Program-made: the position numbers and the translations under genes
Source of the DNA: Shewanella oneidensis MR-1
GTDB taxonomy: Bacteria; Pseudomonadota; Gammaproteobacteria; Enterobacterales; Shewanellaceae
DNA length: 64,000 bases
Direction of reading: 5' to 3'
Assembly (NCBI RefSeq): GCF_000146165.2
Contig: NC_004347.2
Span: 744,001-808,000 of the forward strand
The notes under the pieces: generated by a model
Databases searched by the model: none
Told to the model about the DNA's origin: nothing
The model's input: the letters and a program-made list of their open reading frames with translations, nothing else
Part shown: positions 34,981-43,691 of the stretch, piece by piece
Position numbering within the stretch: position 1 is the stretch's first letter
How the letters are laid out: each line of letters begins with the position of its first letter

Positions 34981-35685
34981 TTATACAAGCAGCAAATTCG
35001 ACACTATTGCCAGTGCTACTGACATAAAAATCACCCCAATCACAGCATCAATGATAGGTGTTATCCGCTGCATTTTTTGCTGCACCTTTGCTTTGGAAAG
35101 CATTAGGGCGAGAAAGCCAAACCAAATCAATGACAAAACAAATAACACCAGTGCTGCAGCAACCTTAGTCGCTGGCGTCACACTGGGGGTGATTAAGGCT
35201 GAGAACAAGGTTAAGAAGAACACTAAGGCCTTAGGATTCAATAGATTGGTATAAAGTCCCGTCATAAATCCCTGCCGCGGTGATAGGCTTTTTTCCGCCT
35301 TGGTTTGCGAGTTATCGCCAGTGTTTGCTTGAGCCTCTGTCGCAACGGATGACTCCGCCTCTTCACCCTTCAATAGCCGTTTGGGCTTTCTAAAAAAAGC
35401 GATTGTCGCTTTAAGTGCGCCAAATCCCATCCAAGCTAAGTAAGAAGCGCCAAGCAGTTGCACCAAAAGATACAAGGTGTGGGAGCTTTTAATCACTAAG
35501 CTGACACCAGTTAAACTCAAAATCGTATGGGCTAAAATCGCCACCGATACTCCCACCGCGGTGGCGATAGCCGTATTACGCGGCTGTGAAGTGGCAATTT
35601 TTACCATAATGGCAAAATCCGGCCCAGGGCTAACTAAGGCAACACAGTGGATCAGGGCTAAGGTGAATAATAGGGATAAATCCAT
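34981..35685 (-). CDS. LysE/RhtB-family amino acid exporter
   Basis: A 234-residue inner-membrane exporter with six hydrophobic segments. The family signature CVALVSPGPDFAIMVKIATSQPR (split: SPGPD near residue 20) and GLYTNLLNPKALVFFLTLFS are typical of LysE/RhtB proteins that expel amino acids such as homoserine, threonine or lysine. A polar, Glu/Ser-rich insert of about 35 residues (near residues 108-135) lies between helices 3 and 4. ATG 35685 is preferred to TTG 35688. An AraC-type regulator lies just upstream on the same strand. Confidence 0.9.
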   Translation of the reverse strand: MDLSLLFTLALIHCVALVSPGPDFAIMVKIATSQPRNTAIATAVGVSVAILAHTILSLTGVSLVIKSSHTLYLLVQLLGASYLAWMGFGALKATIAFFRKPKRLLKGEEAESSVATEAQANTGDNSQTKAEKSLSPRQGFMTGLYTNLLNPKALVFFLTLFSALITPSVTPATKVAAALVLFVLSLIWFGFLALMLSKAKVQQKMQRITPIIDAVIGVIFMSVALAIVSNLLLV

Positions 35686-35787
35686 CAATATGGCTCCGCA
35701 AGCAAAAAATCAGAAAGTCCATTATGACCAAGGGCTCAGCGCTTGCATTGTAAGAAATTGCACGAGGATAAAATAACAAAAATAAGA

Positions 35788-36618
35788 TCACAGCATACGC
35801 CGCTGGAATTGGACAGGTGAGAGCAAAAATGCCTGCTTAAACGCCTTGTTTAAATGACTTTGGTCGAAAAAACCTAACTGCTGCGCCACATCCACCACTA
35901 AGGTGCCATGGGTTAAAGACTTTTTAGCGAGCTCTAAACGTACCCGCTTAAGATATGCATGGGGCGTCATCCCTGTTGCTTGTTTAAACTGCCGTAAAAA
36001 CTGAAACTTACTTAAGTTAACCTCATTCGCCAACCCCTCGAGCTGAGTATTCTGCCAAGGCTCGTCGTGGATCTTCTGTTTGATCAGATTTAACTGCTGC
36101 AATGATAAACCTTGATCTTGACCCAGTTTAAGCGTGCCAGCGGGATGGCGGGTTAATAGCAGTTGCATAAAGTTCAAAAGGTGTGATTCAGCCGCCAATT
36201 CAGTACATTGTTCTTGTGTCAGCAAGTTATGCAACTGGATAAAATATTGATATAACGCAGAGTCATCTATCATAGGTGCATTAAAAAAGTGTGTAGCTTG
36301 CCCCATCTCTTGGCTGATCGCATTCATAAAATCCACGGGAATGGACATCACCTTGACCCGATAGCCTTCTGCATCACGGCTTTGTCCATCATGGGTTTCA
36401 TCGGGATTGAGGGTCGAGAGGCCGTGTTGCCCTAACTGATAACGACTGCCCTTGTTGATAAATTGCTGCGCCCCTTGAGTGACTACGCCTAAGTGGTAAT
36501 CCAGATGCACGTGTTTATCAAAACTGAAGTGGGTAAATTCCGCCTGACTCAGTTCGATACCTGAGAGGTTGGGATGGCGCCAGTAATTGATATGTTCAAC
36601 GGGAGTCACGCGGCTCAT
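35788..36618 (-). CDS. AraC-family transcriptional regulator
   Basis: A 276-residue regulator. The N-terminal half is cupin-like (EFTHFSFDKHVHLDYHLGVVTQG, STLNPDETHDG). The C-terminal 100 residues form the double helix-turn-helix: LEGLANEVNLSKFQFLRQFKQATGMTPHAYLKRVRLELAKKSL (recognisable in pieces) and VVDVAQQLGFFDQSHLNKAFKQ. The start is uncertain: ATG 36618 lacks a clear ribosome site, and TTG 36645 is possible. By position it may control the LysE-type exporter 100 bases downstream, a common pairing where the regulator senses the exported compound. Confidence 0.85.
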   Translation of the reverse strand: MSRVTPVEHINYWRHPNLSGIELSQAEFTHFSFDKHVHLDYHLGVVTQGAQQFINKGSRYQLGQHGLSTLNPDETHDGQSRDAEGYRVKVMSIPVDFMNAISQEMGQATHFFNAPMIDDSALYQYFIQLHNLLTQEQCTELAAESHLLNFMQLLLTRHPAGTLKLGQDQGLSLQQLNLIKQKIHDEPWQNTQLEGLANEVNLSKFQFLRQFKQATGMTPHAYLKRVRLELAKKSLTHGTLVVDVAQQLGFFDQSHLNKAFKQAFLLSPVQFQRRML

Positions 36619-36774
36619 AGGGGCTAATTCAATCTCGCTCAGCAAATATAACTTTTGATACTACATTCTAGCTGCCCAGAACTTGGCTGGAATAGTAAAT
36701 TATTGCAGCGATGCCAATACCCAATGCAAAAACGCCCAAAGGTGGGCGTTTTTAGCAGGCATCCTAAAAATGGA

Positions 36775-37497
36775 TTAGTGCGAATGATTGCCGTGACCAC
36801 CTTGAACCTCAATGGCATGACCCTCACTGCTATAAAAACCACTGCAGCCGTGTTCGATAAAACCTTGGTTAATCATCTTGGCGATAAAGGGATCTGACTC
36901 GCTGTCACCCACATCGGCAAAGTCAATATCTTGATAACTCTGCGTTAATGCCACAAACGCCTCGTGGCTGTAGGGCTCAACCGTAATCAGTCGATAACTC
37001 AGCACCTTACCTAGATTAAATTGCTGTGGCAGTTCAATGCTAGCAATCCAATCAAGTTGACTCTCCATACCATTGACCTTGCCTGCAAAGCCCTTAGCCT
37101 CAAAGCAAGGTAGCTGTTTTAGCTTGGTTTTCGCCATATTAGTGGCCAGCGCTGGTGATACCACATGATATAGCTGCTCGCGATCGTGCTGAATATTTAA
37201 CGCCCGTAAATCCCCTTTACGGTAGGTAACTGAGCGTTTTTCAACGGGGAAATAGCGCACATACTCGCCATTCGTTGCCCATTGTTCAAAGGTGGTGTTA
37301 TCCCGTTGAATAATAACATCTTGGCCATCTCTTAGCTGGGTCATCTGCCAGCGGTGCCCCTTTGCATTGGTCACTTGGTGTTGGGCTTTTAGATGGGCGG
37401 CTTCAACAGTGACGCATTGCGTACTGGCTTTGTCTGCAGCTTGAGCAGTAACGGGCGTCGCTAAGGCGATTGCGGGTGAAATCAAAGTCGATAACAA
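36775..37497 (-). pseudogene. Periplasmic hypothetical protein lacking its start (deletion chimera)
   Basis: The frame reads a signal-peptide-like segment LLSTLISPAIALATPVTAQAAD with no proper start (first usable codon TTG 37497, no ribosome site). It continues as a 240-residue exported protein with several Cys and a His/Gly tail (GGHGNHSH), possibly metal-binding. The family is unknown. Its 5' end is fused to the truncated LysR gene, so a deletion has removed its start and promoter. It could still be translated weakly by read-through. Confidence 0.65.
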
Positions 37498-37819
37498 AGC
37501 GATCTACCACATCGAACAAGCTGTGTTGCCCAAGTCCGATGGGGGTTGCGATGCGAATACTGCCAACCATCTCCGAATTATGGCTATGGGCGCGGCTTTC
37601 CATTGCGGCGACTTCGCTGAGTACCCGCTGACAATATTGTAGGGCTTCTTCGCCCTGTAAGGTCAGACTGACGCTGCGGGTCGTACGGTGTAGCTGGCGC
37701 AAACTGAGCCACTGCTCAATTTCTTGAATATGGCGAGAAACCTGCAGGCGACTGAGATCGAGGTGTTCTGCGGCTTTGGTAAAGCTGCCACAGTTGGCTA
37801 CTTCGATAAAGCTACGCAT
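37403..37819 (-). pseudogene. LysR-family regulator, N-terminal fragment
   Basis: 138 codons encode the LysR helix-turn-helix (RSFIEVANCGSFTKAAEHL, DLSRLQVSRHIQEIEQW, RTTRSVSLT) and the start of the sensor domain (GSIRIATPIGLGQHSLFDVVDRF). After about 37500 the frame becomes nonsense because it enters the next gene out of phase. About 160 residues of the sensor are missing. An in-frame ATA six codons before the ATG continues the usual LysR opening (xDKIAAMRSFIEV), so the original start may also have mutated. It is divergent from the oxidoreductase at 37957. Confidence 0.8.
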
Positions 37820-37956
37820 GGCGGCAATTTTATCTATAAATAATTACACCAATTAGTATCTCAATCTGAAACAATCCTGCTCATTTATCGATATTTATCA
37901 CGCTAAGTATCGCAAGTAAACTGGTGACAATTTAAATCAGTAGTGAGACTTAGCAA

Positions 37957-38589
37957 ATGAAAATAGCAGTATTAGGTGCATCCGGTTGGATTGGTGGAAC
38001 CATTTTGAATGAAGCGTTAAGCCGTGGTCATGAAGTGGTTGCTTTAGTGCGAGACCCAAGCAAGCTTGGCGAAACCGCTGCAGAGGTGCGTAGTGTCGAT
38101 CTGGCTAAGCCATTAACGGCCGACACCTTTGCAGGTGTGGATGTGTTAATCGCTTCTGTCGGTGGCCGCGCCGACCTGAATCACAGCTTAGTGGCAAAAA
38201 CGGTCAATAATCTATTAGCCCTATTGCCACTGGCGAAAGTGCCACGTTTATTGTGGGTCGGAGGTGCTGGTAGCTTAGAAGTGGCGCCGGGAGTGACCTT
38301 GGTTTCAAGCCCTGACTTCCCGCCTGCCTATAAGGATGAGGCATTAGCTCAAGGCGAAGCGCTTAAGGCATTTCGCGCCGCCAATACCGCAGTCAACTGG
38401 ACCTTTGTCAGCCCCGCTGCCGAGATTTATCCCGGTGAGAGCGAAGGCTTATACCGCTTAGGTGGCGATAGCTTCTTTACCGATGCTAAAGGCCGTAGCC
38501 GGATTTCGGTCACTGACTATGCCAAAGCTATGCTCGATGAAGCTGAAAAGGGCGCGCATCCTAATCAAAGGATTAGCGTAGCCTACTAA
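37957..38589 (+). CDS. NAD(P)-binding oxidoreductase (atypical SDR, NmrA-like)
   Basis: A 210-residue Rossmann protein. It opens with MKIAVLGASGWIGGTILNEAL, a GxxGxxG dinucleotide motif, followed by VVALVRDPSKLGE, which suggests NADP(H). The lines VDVLIASVGGRADLNHSLVAKTV and RLLWVGGAGSLE follow the NAD(P)H-binding/NmrA-like family. The usual catalytic YxxxK is not evident. Substrate unknown. It is divergent from a LysR gene that is now broken, so its normal regulation is probably lost. Confidence 0.85.
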   Translation: MKIAVLGASGWIGGTILNEALSRGHEVVALVRDPSKLGETAAEVRSVDLAKPLTADTFAGVDVLIASVGGRADLNHSLVAKTVNNLLALLPLAKVPRLLWVGGAGSLEVAPGVTLVSSPDFPPAYKDEALAQGEALKAFRAANTAVNWTFVSPAAEIYPGESEGLYRLGGDSFFTDAKGRSRISVTDYAKAMLDEAEKGAHPNQRISVAY

Positions 38590-38675
38590 GGCTTAAGCTA
38601 AACACTGTAACGTAAACGGGACAAAGCCCCTGATCATTGAAAGGTGCTGGACTGAAAAGCGTACAGTAAAAACAG

Positions 38676-38705
38676 AACAGGTCAGCAAGCTGACCTGTTT
38701 TTTTA
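38676..38705. terminator. Strong terminator between oxidoreductase and argR
   Basis: AACAGGTCAGC (38676-38686) pairs perfectly with GCTGACCTGTT (38689-38699), followed by a T tract. On the minus strand it also follows argR. Confidence 0.92.
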
Positions 38706-39173
38706 TTCTGCGTAATTGAATAAAGATTTGATGGTTTCCAAGGTATCGGCAATATCTTGGATGCTAGATGGACAGATAAAGATCGTATCGTCACCCGCAA
38801 TGGTCCCTAAAATCCCTTCAGGTTTACCGATGGAGTCTAACAAACGGGCAATTAATTGTGCAGCGCCAGGGCTGGTACGGACAACAATCATCGCTTGGTT
38901 ATGGTCAACATCGAGTACTAAATTCTTTAACGGGCTGCCCGCAGTGGGTACGCCTAGTTCGGCGGGTAAGCAATAAACCATCTCCTGCTTAGCGTTGCGA
39001 GTGCGCACTGCACCGAACTTGCTGAGCATACGAGACACTTTAGATTGGTTTATATTAGTAAAGCCTTCTGCTTGTAAGGCGGTGACGATTTCACTTTGAG
39101 AGCCAAAACGCTCCTCTTTTAAAATCGCCTTAAAAATTCTAACAAGGTCATCCTGATTCTTGGTCGTTTGCAT
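38703..39173 (-). CDS. argR: Arginine repressor
   Basis: A 156-residue hexameric repressor of arginine biosynthesis. The N-terminal winged helix shows [26 protein letters not shown] with the family SR contact. The C-terminal arginine-binding and trimer domain has [20 protein letters not shown] and [13 protein letters not shown], where GDDT binds L-arginine. The length equals E. coli ArgR. It is divergent from mdh as in many gammaproteobacteria, and an ARG-box-like site lies in the shared intergenic region, consistent with autoregulation. Confidence 0.97.
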
Positions 39174-39248
39174 AGTCTTATTCTTTATTCAAAAAAACAG
39201 GCTCATTCTGAATAGTTTTGGCCAAACTGTCAACAAATAACCATAATG

Positions 39249-39266
39249 ACTGAATAAAAATGCAAT
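39249..39266. promoter_or_regulatory. ARG box between argR and mdh
   Basis: ACTGAATAAAAATGCAAT matches about 16 of 18 positions of the ArgR operator wnTGAATwwwwATTCAnw. A looser, possibly paired site (TTGAATTAGAGTAAATATTCAA) follows about 40 bases later. Confidence 0.6.
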
Positions 39267-39464
39267 TCAAGCATTTTGTGATCACAGATTTATGATTACA
39301 TTTGTTGAATTAGAGTAAATATTCAACATTACAACACCCTGTTTTAGTAAAACTTTGTCTCCACGACTAAGGGATAATTGAAATTAGCGTGACATTCCAG
39401 TAATGTGACGCCAACGGAAATTAGATCCATGTCACACATAATCCGAGAAATAACGGAGATAACT

Positions 39465-40400
39465 ATGAAAGTTGCTGTACTTGGTGCTGCTGGTGGTATC
39501 GGCCAGGCTCTTGCCCTACTGTTAAAAACTCAATTACCTGCGGGTTCTAAACTGTCTCTATACGATATCGCACCGGTAACTCCGGGTGTTGCGGTTGACT
39601 TGAGCCATATCCCCACTGCGGTTGAAATCAAAGGTTTTGCTGGTGAAGATCCAACGCCTGCCCTCGTGGGTGCTGACGTTGTGCTAATTTCTGCTGGTGT
39701 TGCACGTAAGCCTGGTATGGATCGTTCAGATCTGTTCAATATCAACGCTGGTATCGTTCGCAACCTGATCGAGAAAGTGGCAGTCACTTGCCCTAAAGCG
39801 CTCGTGGGTATTATCACTAACCCAGTCAACACTACGGTTGCTATCGCAGCTGAAGTGATGAAAAAAGCGGGTGTTTACGATAAGAACCGTTTATTCGGTG
39901 TGACCACTCTGGACGTTATCCGTTCTGAGACTTTCATCGCTGAATTAAAAGGCTTAAACGTTGCTGACGTTAAAATCAACGTGATTGGCGGCCACAGCGG
40001 TGTGACCATTCTGCCATTACTGTCTCAAGTTGAAGGCGTGACTTTCTCTGATGAAGAAGTGGCTTCTTTAACTAAACGCATCCAAAACGCGGGTACTGAA
40101 GTGGTTGAAGCTAAAGCCGGTGGCGGCAGCGCGACTCTGTCTATGGGTCAAGCGGCTTGCCGTTTTGGTATGTCTCTGGTTCGTGGCCTACAAGGCGAAG
40201 CGAATGTTGTTGAATGTGCCTATGTTGACGGCGGCAGTGAGCATGCTGAATTCTTCGCTCAACCAGTACTGTTAGGCAAAAACGGTATCGAAAAAGTACT
40301 GCCTTACGGTGAAGTGAGCGCATTCGAAGCAAATGCCCGTGATTCTATGTTAGATACACTGAAAGGTGATATCAAACTAGGCGTTGATTTCGTTAAGTAA
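39465..40400 (+). CDS. mdh: Malate dehydrogenase
   Basis: A 311-residue NAD-dependent enzyme of the TCA cycle that interconverts malate and oxaloacetate. The nucleotide motif GAAGGIGQ (residues 7-14), the substrate-binding [11 protein letters not shown] and [11 protein letters not shown], and the catalytic INVIGGHSG with its His are intact. Its length and sequence match E. coli Mdh closely. ATG 39465 has GGAG upstream; the longer frame (39405) has none. It is divergent from argR and followed by a clean terminator. Confidence 0.97.
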   Translation: MKVAVLGAAGGIGQALALLLKTQLPAGSKLSLYDIAPVTPGVAVDLSHIPTAVEIKGFAGEDPTPALVGADVVLISAGVARKPGMDRSDLFNINAGIVRNLIEKVAVTCPKALVGIITNPVNTTVAIAAEVMKKAGVYDKNRLFGVTTLDVIRSETFIAELKGLNVADVKINVIGGHSGVTILPLLSQVEGVTFSDEEVASLTKRIQNAGTEVVEAKAGGGSATLSMGQAACRFGMSLVRGLQGEANVVECAYVDGGSEHAEFFAQPVLLGKNGIEKVLPYGEVSAFEANARDSMLDTLKGDIKLGVDFVK

Positions 40401-40420
40401 TCCTTCTGGATTATTAGAGA

Positions 40421-40446
40421 ACGGAGCCCAATGGCTCCGTTTTTTT
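40421..40446 (+). terminator. Terminator of mdh
   Basis: ACGGAGCC (40421-40428) pairs with GGCTCCGT (40433-40440), followed by TTTTTT. Confidence 0.95.
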
Positions 40447-40495
40447 ATGCCTTAAACTTTGTTCTCTAAACTGAGGTTCTTAATCTTGAGTCTCG

Positions 40496-40885
40496 CTATT
40501 TGGGGAGCTGGCATTGACTGTCACAGCGGGCCTTACCCGTTAGTAGATAGGAAATACGGTATCTGTGCTTGGCGAATCTAAGGTAGCACCAATCCGCGAG
40601 AGGTTTGATAAGCGGTAAGCGGAGCACTTGTATCCAAGGGCGAGTGCCTGTTAGCGCCCATGCTTTGCAGGTAACATCGAGCCCGAGTAGCACTTGGCCT
40701 GAGGCGGTTTCGCCATGGAGAATGGTATTGGCGTAGTCTTTATCGATATAGCTGAATCTTGAGCTGAAGTTTTCAGCATTAAGATCCACAAGTTCGATGT
40801 GATCATCGGGATCGCGCGCTTTAAGTTGGCGCATTTCGGCGCTACATAAAGGGCAATTGCCGTCGAAAAAAATCCGCAGTTCCAT
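40496..40885 (-). CDS. DCC-family (DUF393) thiol-disulfide protein
   Basis: A 129-residue protein. It opens with RIFFDGNCPLCSAEM, the DxxCPLC motif of the DUF393/DCC family. It later has TGTRPWIQVLRLPLIKPLADWCYLRFAKHRYRIS, the family's characteristic core, in pieces. The role is unknown; thiol-disulfide exchange is inferred from the CPLC pair. No signal peptide is seen. It lies convergent with mdh, with its 3' end about 50 bases from the mdh terminator. Confidence 0.9.
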   Translation of the reverse strand: MELRIFFDGNCPLCSAEMRQLKARDPDDHIELVDLNAENFSSRFSYIDKDYANTILHGETASGQVLLGLDVTCKAWALTGTRPWIQVLRLPLIKPLADWCYLRFAKHRYRISYLLTGKARCDSQCQLPK

Positions 40886-41080
40886 TAGGTCTACCTCTTA
40901 CTGTTTGTCCCTGAGTATACGCAGTTGCAAGGCATTTAGATCGACATGTTTACGGTTTTAATTGTTATACACTCTTGGCTGGAGGCATTAAGCTATTGCG
41001 ATAAGTGACGTGAGTGCGCGATTAACAATCTGTCAACCGCTTTCGCTTTTAATCTCTGCTCGGCAAATAACAGGATGGAT

Positions 41081-41800
41081 ATGACAGCTCCCATTATTAT
41101 CACTGGCGTGGGTAAACGTATTGGCTACGCCCTCGCGAAACACTTGCTCGCCCAAGGGCACAAGGTGATTGGCACTTACCGCAGCCATTATCCCAGCATC
41201 GATGAGTTGCAGTCTTTGGGCGCGACCTTAATTCAATGCGATTTTTACGACAATGCTCAAGTACAAAACCTGATTGAGCAATTGAGCCAGTACCCCAAGT
41301 TTCGCGCCATTATCCATAATGCCTCTGACTGGCTGGCGGATAACAGTCCCGAATTTGCCGCCCATGAGGTGATGCAGCGGATGATACAGGTACATGTGAA
41401 CGTGCCCTATCAAATGAATTTGGCCTTGGCTTCGAAATTACAAGCGGGGGCCGAAGGGGAAATTGGTGCTAGCGATATTATCCATATCACCGACTATGTG
41501 GCCGAAAAGGGCAGTGCGAAACATATCGCCTATGCGGCCAGTAAAGCGGCGCTAGACAATTTAACCTTATCCTTTGCGGCTAAATTAGCGCCCGAGGTCA
41601 AAGTGAATGCGATTGCTCCGGCGATGATCCTCTTTAATCCAAGTGATGATGAAGCCTATCGACAAAAGACCTTAGCCAAGGCTATTTTGCCAAAAGAAGC
41701 GGGAAATCATGAGATTATCGAACTAATGGAATATCTGCTTAATAGCCGTTATGTCACCGGACGTAGTCATCATGTCGATGGTGGGCGGCATTTAAGGTAA
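41081..41800 (+). CDS. folM: Dihydromonapterin reductase (FolM)
   Basis: A 239-residue short-chain reductase that makes tetrahydromonapterin from dihydromonapterin and can reduce dihydrofolate. The opening IIITGVGKRIGYALAKHLL is the NADP-binding motif with the GxGKRIG form typical of FolM. SDIIHITDYVAEKGSAKHIAYAASKAALDN contains the catalytic Tyr and Lys, split over YAASK. It ends in GGRHLR like E. coli FolM. ATG 41081 is chosen because AGGA lies five bases upstream; ATG 41075 has no room for one. Confidence 0.9.
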   Translation: MTAPIIITGVGKRIGYALAKHLLAQGHKVIGTYRSHYPSIDELQSLGATLIQCDFYDNAQVQNLIEQLSQYPKFRAIIHNASDWLADNSPEFAAHEVMQRMIQVHVNVPYQMNLALASKLQAGAEGEIGASDIIHITDYVAEKGSAKHIAYAASKAALDNLTLSFAAKLAPEVKVNAIAPAMILFNPSDDEAYRQKTLAKAILPKEAGNHEIIELMEYLLNSRYVTGRSHHVDGGRHLR

Positions 41801-41805
41801 AAAGA

Positions 41806-41934
41806 ATCTAGAACGGCCTGCGGCCTCTAGAACGCCATTGCATTGCTCTAGAATCTAGATTCAAGAAGAAGCCCTTATGGAGCGAAGATCTGCTTTTTCT
41901 AGCAGCGAAGCGCTCTAGAATCTAGGGTCTGTTG
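41806..41934. repeat. Cluster of TCTAGA/CTAG sites next to the IS5-family element
   Basis: Seven CTAG tetranucleotides fall in about 130 bases, mostly as TCTAGA. GCTCTAGAATCTAG occurs twice (about 41847 and 41922). Two more CTAG lie just right of the IS. CTAG is usually scarce in enterobacterial-type genomes, so this is striking. Confidence 0.7.
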
Positions 41935-42803
41935 ATCTTTCGAGAGTGATTTTTAGACAGCATGCCAAGACGTTATAATTTGCTTCGCCAAAAGTAACCA
42001 TAACCTCAAGCCATGCCAAGACTTATGCTAACCGATGCACGCTGGGAAAAGCTATTTCATTTAATGAAAAGCACAGGCCGTGTTTATGACAAACCTGAAC
42101 ATAGACAAACATTCGAAGGTATTCTTTACCGCCTTAGAACAGGTATCCCTTGGCGAGATTTACCTAAAGAGTTCGGTCATTGGAGCACGGTCTTTAGACG
42201 GTTTCATTTATGGTCTAAGAAAGGCGTTCTAGCACATTTATTCAAGGCCTTAGCCAACCTTGCTGATATAGAATGGGTCTTTATTGATGGCTCGATAGTG
42301 CGAGCTCACCAGCACAGTGCAGGTGCAGCGACGCTAAGTAATGAGAGTATTGGTAAAAGTCGAGGCGGTAATTCAACCAAAATTCACTTAGCCGTCGACA
42401 GCGGAGGATTACCGATTTATTTCGAATTATCAGAAGGCCAAAAACACGATATTACACACGCCCCCAGCTTAATTGAGCACCTGAAGCAGGTTGATACCGT
42501 CATTGCAGATAAAGGTTATGACAGCGATGCTTTTCGTGAACTTATCGCCAATAAAGGCGGGAAATCTGTTATTCCAAGGCGCCGCTATAAGAATACACCT
42601 CAAGAAAGAGTCGATTGGTGCTTATATCGGTATCGACATTTAGTGGAGAATGCTTTTGGAAGAATAAAACACTATCGAGCAATATCAACAAGATATGACA
42701 AGCTAGCAAGAAATTACGCCAGTATGGTGTCACTGGCGTTTATGTTAATGTGGTTGCCGATGTATTGCTGAAGAACATTTGTACAGCAAAGATCAACAGA
42801 CCC
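41935..42803 (+). mobile_element. IS5-family insertion sequence
   Basis: Ends GGGTCTGTTGATCTTT (41935) and AAAGATCAACAGACCC (42803) are exact inverted repeats over 16 bases. The flanks read CTA | ... | TAG, consistent with a TA (or CTAG) target duplication of the IS427 type. The copy is 869 bp with an intact transposase, so probably functional. It is inserted in the CTAG-rich block, not in a gene. Confidence 0.92.
42013..42771 (+). CDS. IS5-family transposase
   Basis: A 252-residue DDE transposase. Family motifs in order: TFEGILYRLRTGIPWRDLPKEFGHWSTVF, recognisable by its WRDLP core; the first Asp in VFIDGSIVRAHQHSAG; the second in VIADKGYDSDAF; and the Glu in RYRHLVENAFGRIKHYRAI with the Y-x2-R-x3-E-x6-K layout. 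The frame is intact and uninterrupted, so no programmed frameshift is needed. The start ATG 42013 lies 78 bases inside the left end. Confidence 0.95.
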   Translation: MPRLMLTDARWEKLFHLMKSTGRVYDKPEHRQTFEGILYRLRTGIPWRDLPKEFGHWSTVFRRFHLWSKKGVLAHLFKALANLADIEWVFIDGSIVRAHQHSAGAATLSNESIGKSRGGNSTKIHLAVDSGGLPIYFELSEGQKHDITHAPSLIEHLKQVDTVIADKGYDSDAFRELIANKGGKSVIPRRRYKNTPQERVDWCLYRYRHLVENAFGRIKHYRAISTRYDKLARNYASMVSLAFMLMWLPMYC

Positions 42804-42826
42804 TAGTTACCTAGCACCTTCTTTAT

Positions 42827-43501
42827 TCAAAACTCCCATACCCGACTTGGGGTGATGATAGCGGGCAAGGGCACATCCCAATGCTCGCAGGGAAGGCTCG
42901 GTACTTGCTGACAATCATGGGCATAACCCATCGGCAGTGGCTTACCATTATCCTGCCAATTGGCTAGCGTTCTGTCGTAATAGCCGCCGCCCATGCCCAT
43001 GCGATTGCCTTTGATATCAAAGGCCACGAGCGGTGTAACGACCACATCAAGGCGCTCAATCGGCATAACGCTACGCACATCCAGCTTAGGCTCTAAAATG
43101 CCGTATTGATTGGGCTGCATCGGCGAGTCGGCGTGGTAATGCAAAAACAATAATTGCCCTGCATTAAAGGGGTGTAGTCGTGGCAGATAGGTTTGAATAC
43201 CTCGCTGCCAAAGCGCTGCGATAAGCGGGGCGGTAGCGAGTTCGCCATCGTGGGTTAGATAAAGCGCGACATGCTGGGCATTCATTGCCATCAGCTTTTT
43301 GAGCATTCGCTCACAGGCGTTAATGCTTGCCTCTGCCTGCACCTCTGTTGAAAGTGAGCGGCGGGCCAAACGTACCTGTTTGCGTAATTCGGCGCGGCTG
43401 AGATTTGGGCTTAGCGACTTGGTATCAATTTTGGACTGAGTGCCATGTGGCCCCTTGACTGTTGGGGCCCAAGTGTTCGAGACAGGTGAAGTGATAGACA
43501 T
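42827..43501 (-). CDS. ygfA: 5-formyltetrahydrofolate cyclo-ligase
   Basis: A 224-residue enzyme that converts 5-formyl-THF to 5,10-methenyl-THF using ATP. RKQVRLARRSLS opens the conserved domain, and the phosphate-binding/active-site stretch GNRMGMGGGYYDRTL near the C-terminus is diagnostic. About 38 residues before the domain are poorly conserved. ATG 43501 is used; its best Shine-Dalgarno-like sequence, GGGGAGC, lies within the 3' arm of the 6S RNA (43511-43517). The reading frame continues through the 6S gene, but that part is not coding. The zapA - 6S - ygfA order is conserved in gammaproteobacteria. Confidence 0.93.
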   Translation of the reverse strand: MSITSPVSNTWAPTVKGPHGTQSKIDTKSLSPNLSRAELRKQVRLARRSLSTEVQAEASINACERMLKKLMAMNAQHVALYLTHDGELATAPLIAALWQRGIQTYLPRLHPFNAGQLLFLHYHADSPMQPNQYGILEPKLDVRSVMPIERLDVVVTPLVAFDIKGNRMGMGGGYYDRTLANWQDNGKPLPMGYAHDCQQVPSLPCEHWDVPLPAIITPSRVWEF

Positions 43502-43507
43502 AAATAA

Positions 43508-43691
43508 GATGCTCCCCAGAATGCCGCTACCGGTGTAGCCCTTGAACCGTAGGTTCAAGGCGGGTAAATGATTACCTCCTAAGGCTTCTCGGTACGAGCC
43601 GAGCCTGCTCAATGTCAGTAAAGCATTCACCCTGAGATCAAAATTATCGGCACAGGGACATTACCAGTTGGCCTGCATCCCAGGGAGCAAA
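43508..43691 (-). ncRNA. ssrS: 6S RNA
   Basis: About 184 nucleotides between zapA and ygfA fold as 6S RNA. The closing stem pairs GCTCCCTGGGATGC (5' end near 43688) with GGCATTCTGGGGAGC (3' end near 43511). GAGCAGGCTCGG and CCGAGAAGCCTTAGGAGG match the highly conserved core around the bubble, and CCTTGAACCTACGGTTCAAGGG forms the conserved 3' hairpin. The sequence lines up with E. coli ssrS in order and spacing. 6S RNA mimics an open promoter and inhibits sigma-70 RNA polymerase in stationary phase. The exact ends are estimates. Confidence 0.93.

Noticed and set aside
39271..39290. CRP-like TGTGATCACA near mdh
   Set aside because: The half-sites are adjacent without the required 6-base spacer.
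43502..43630. N-terminal extension of the cyclo-ligase
   Set aside because: Falls within the 6S RNA gene, whose structure explains the sequence better.
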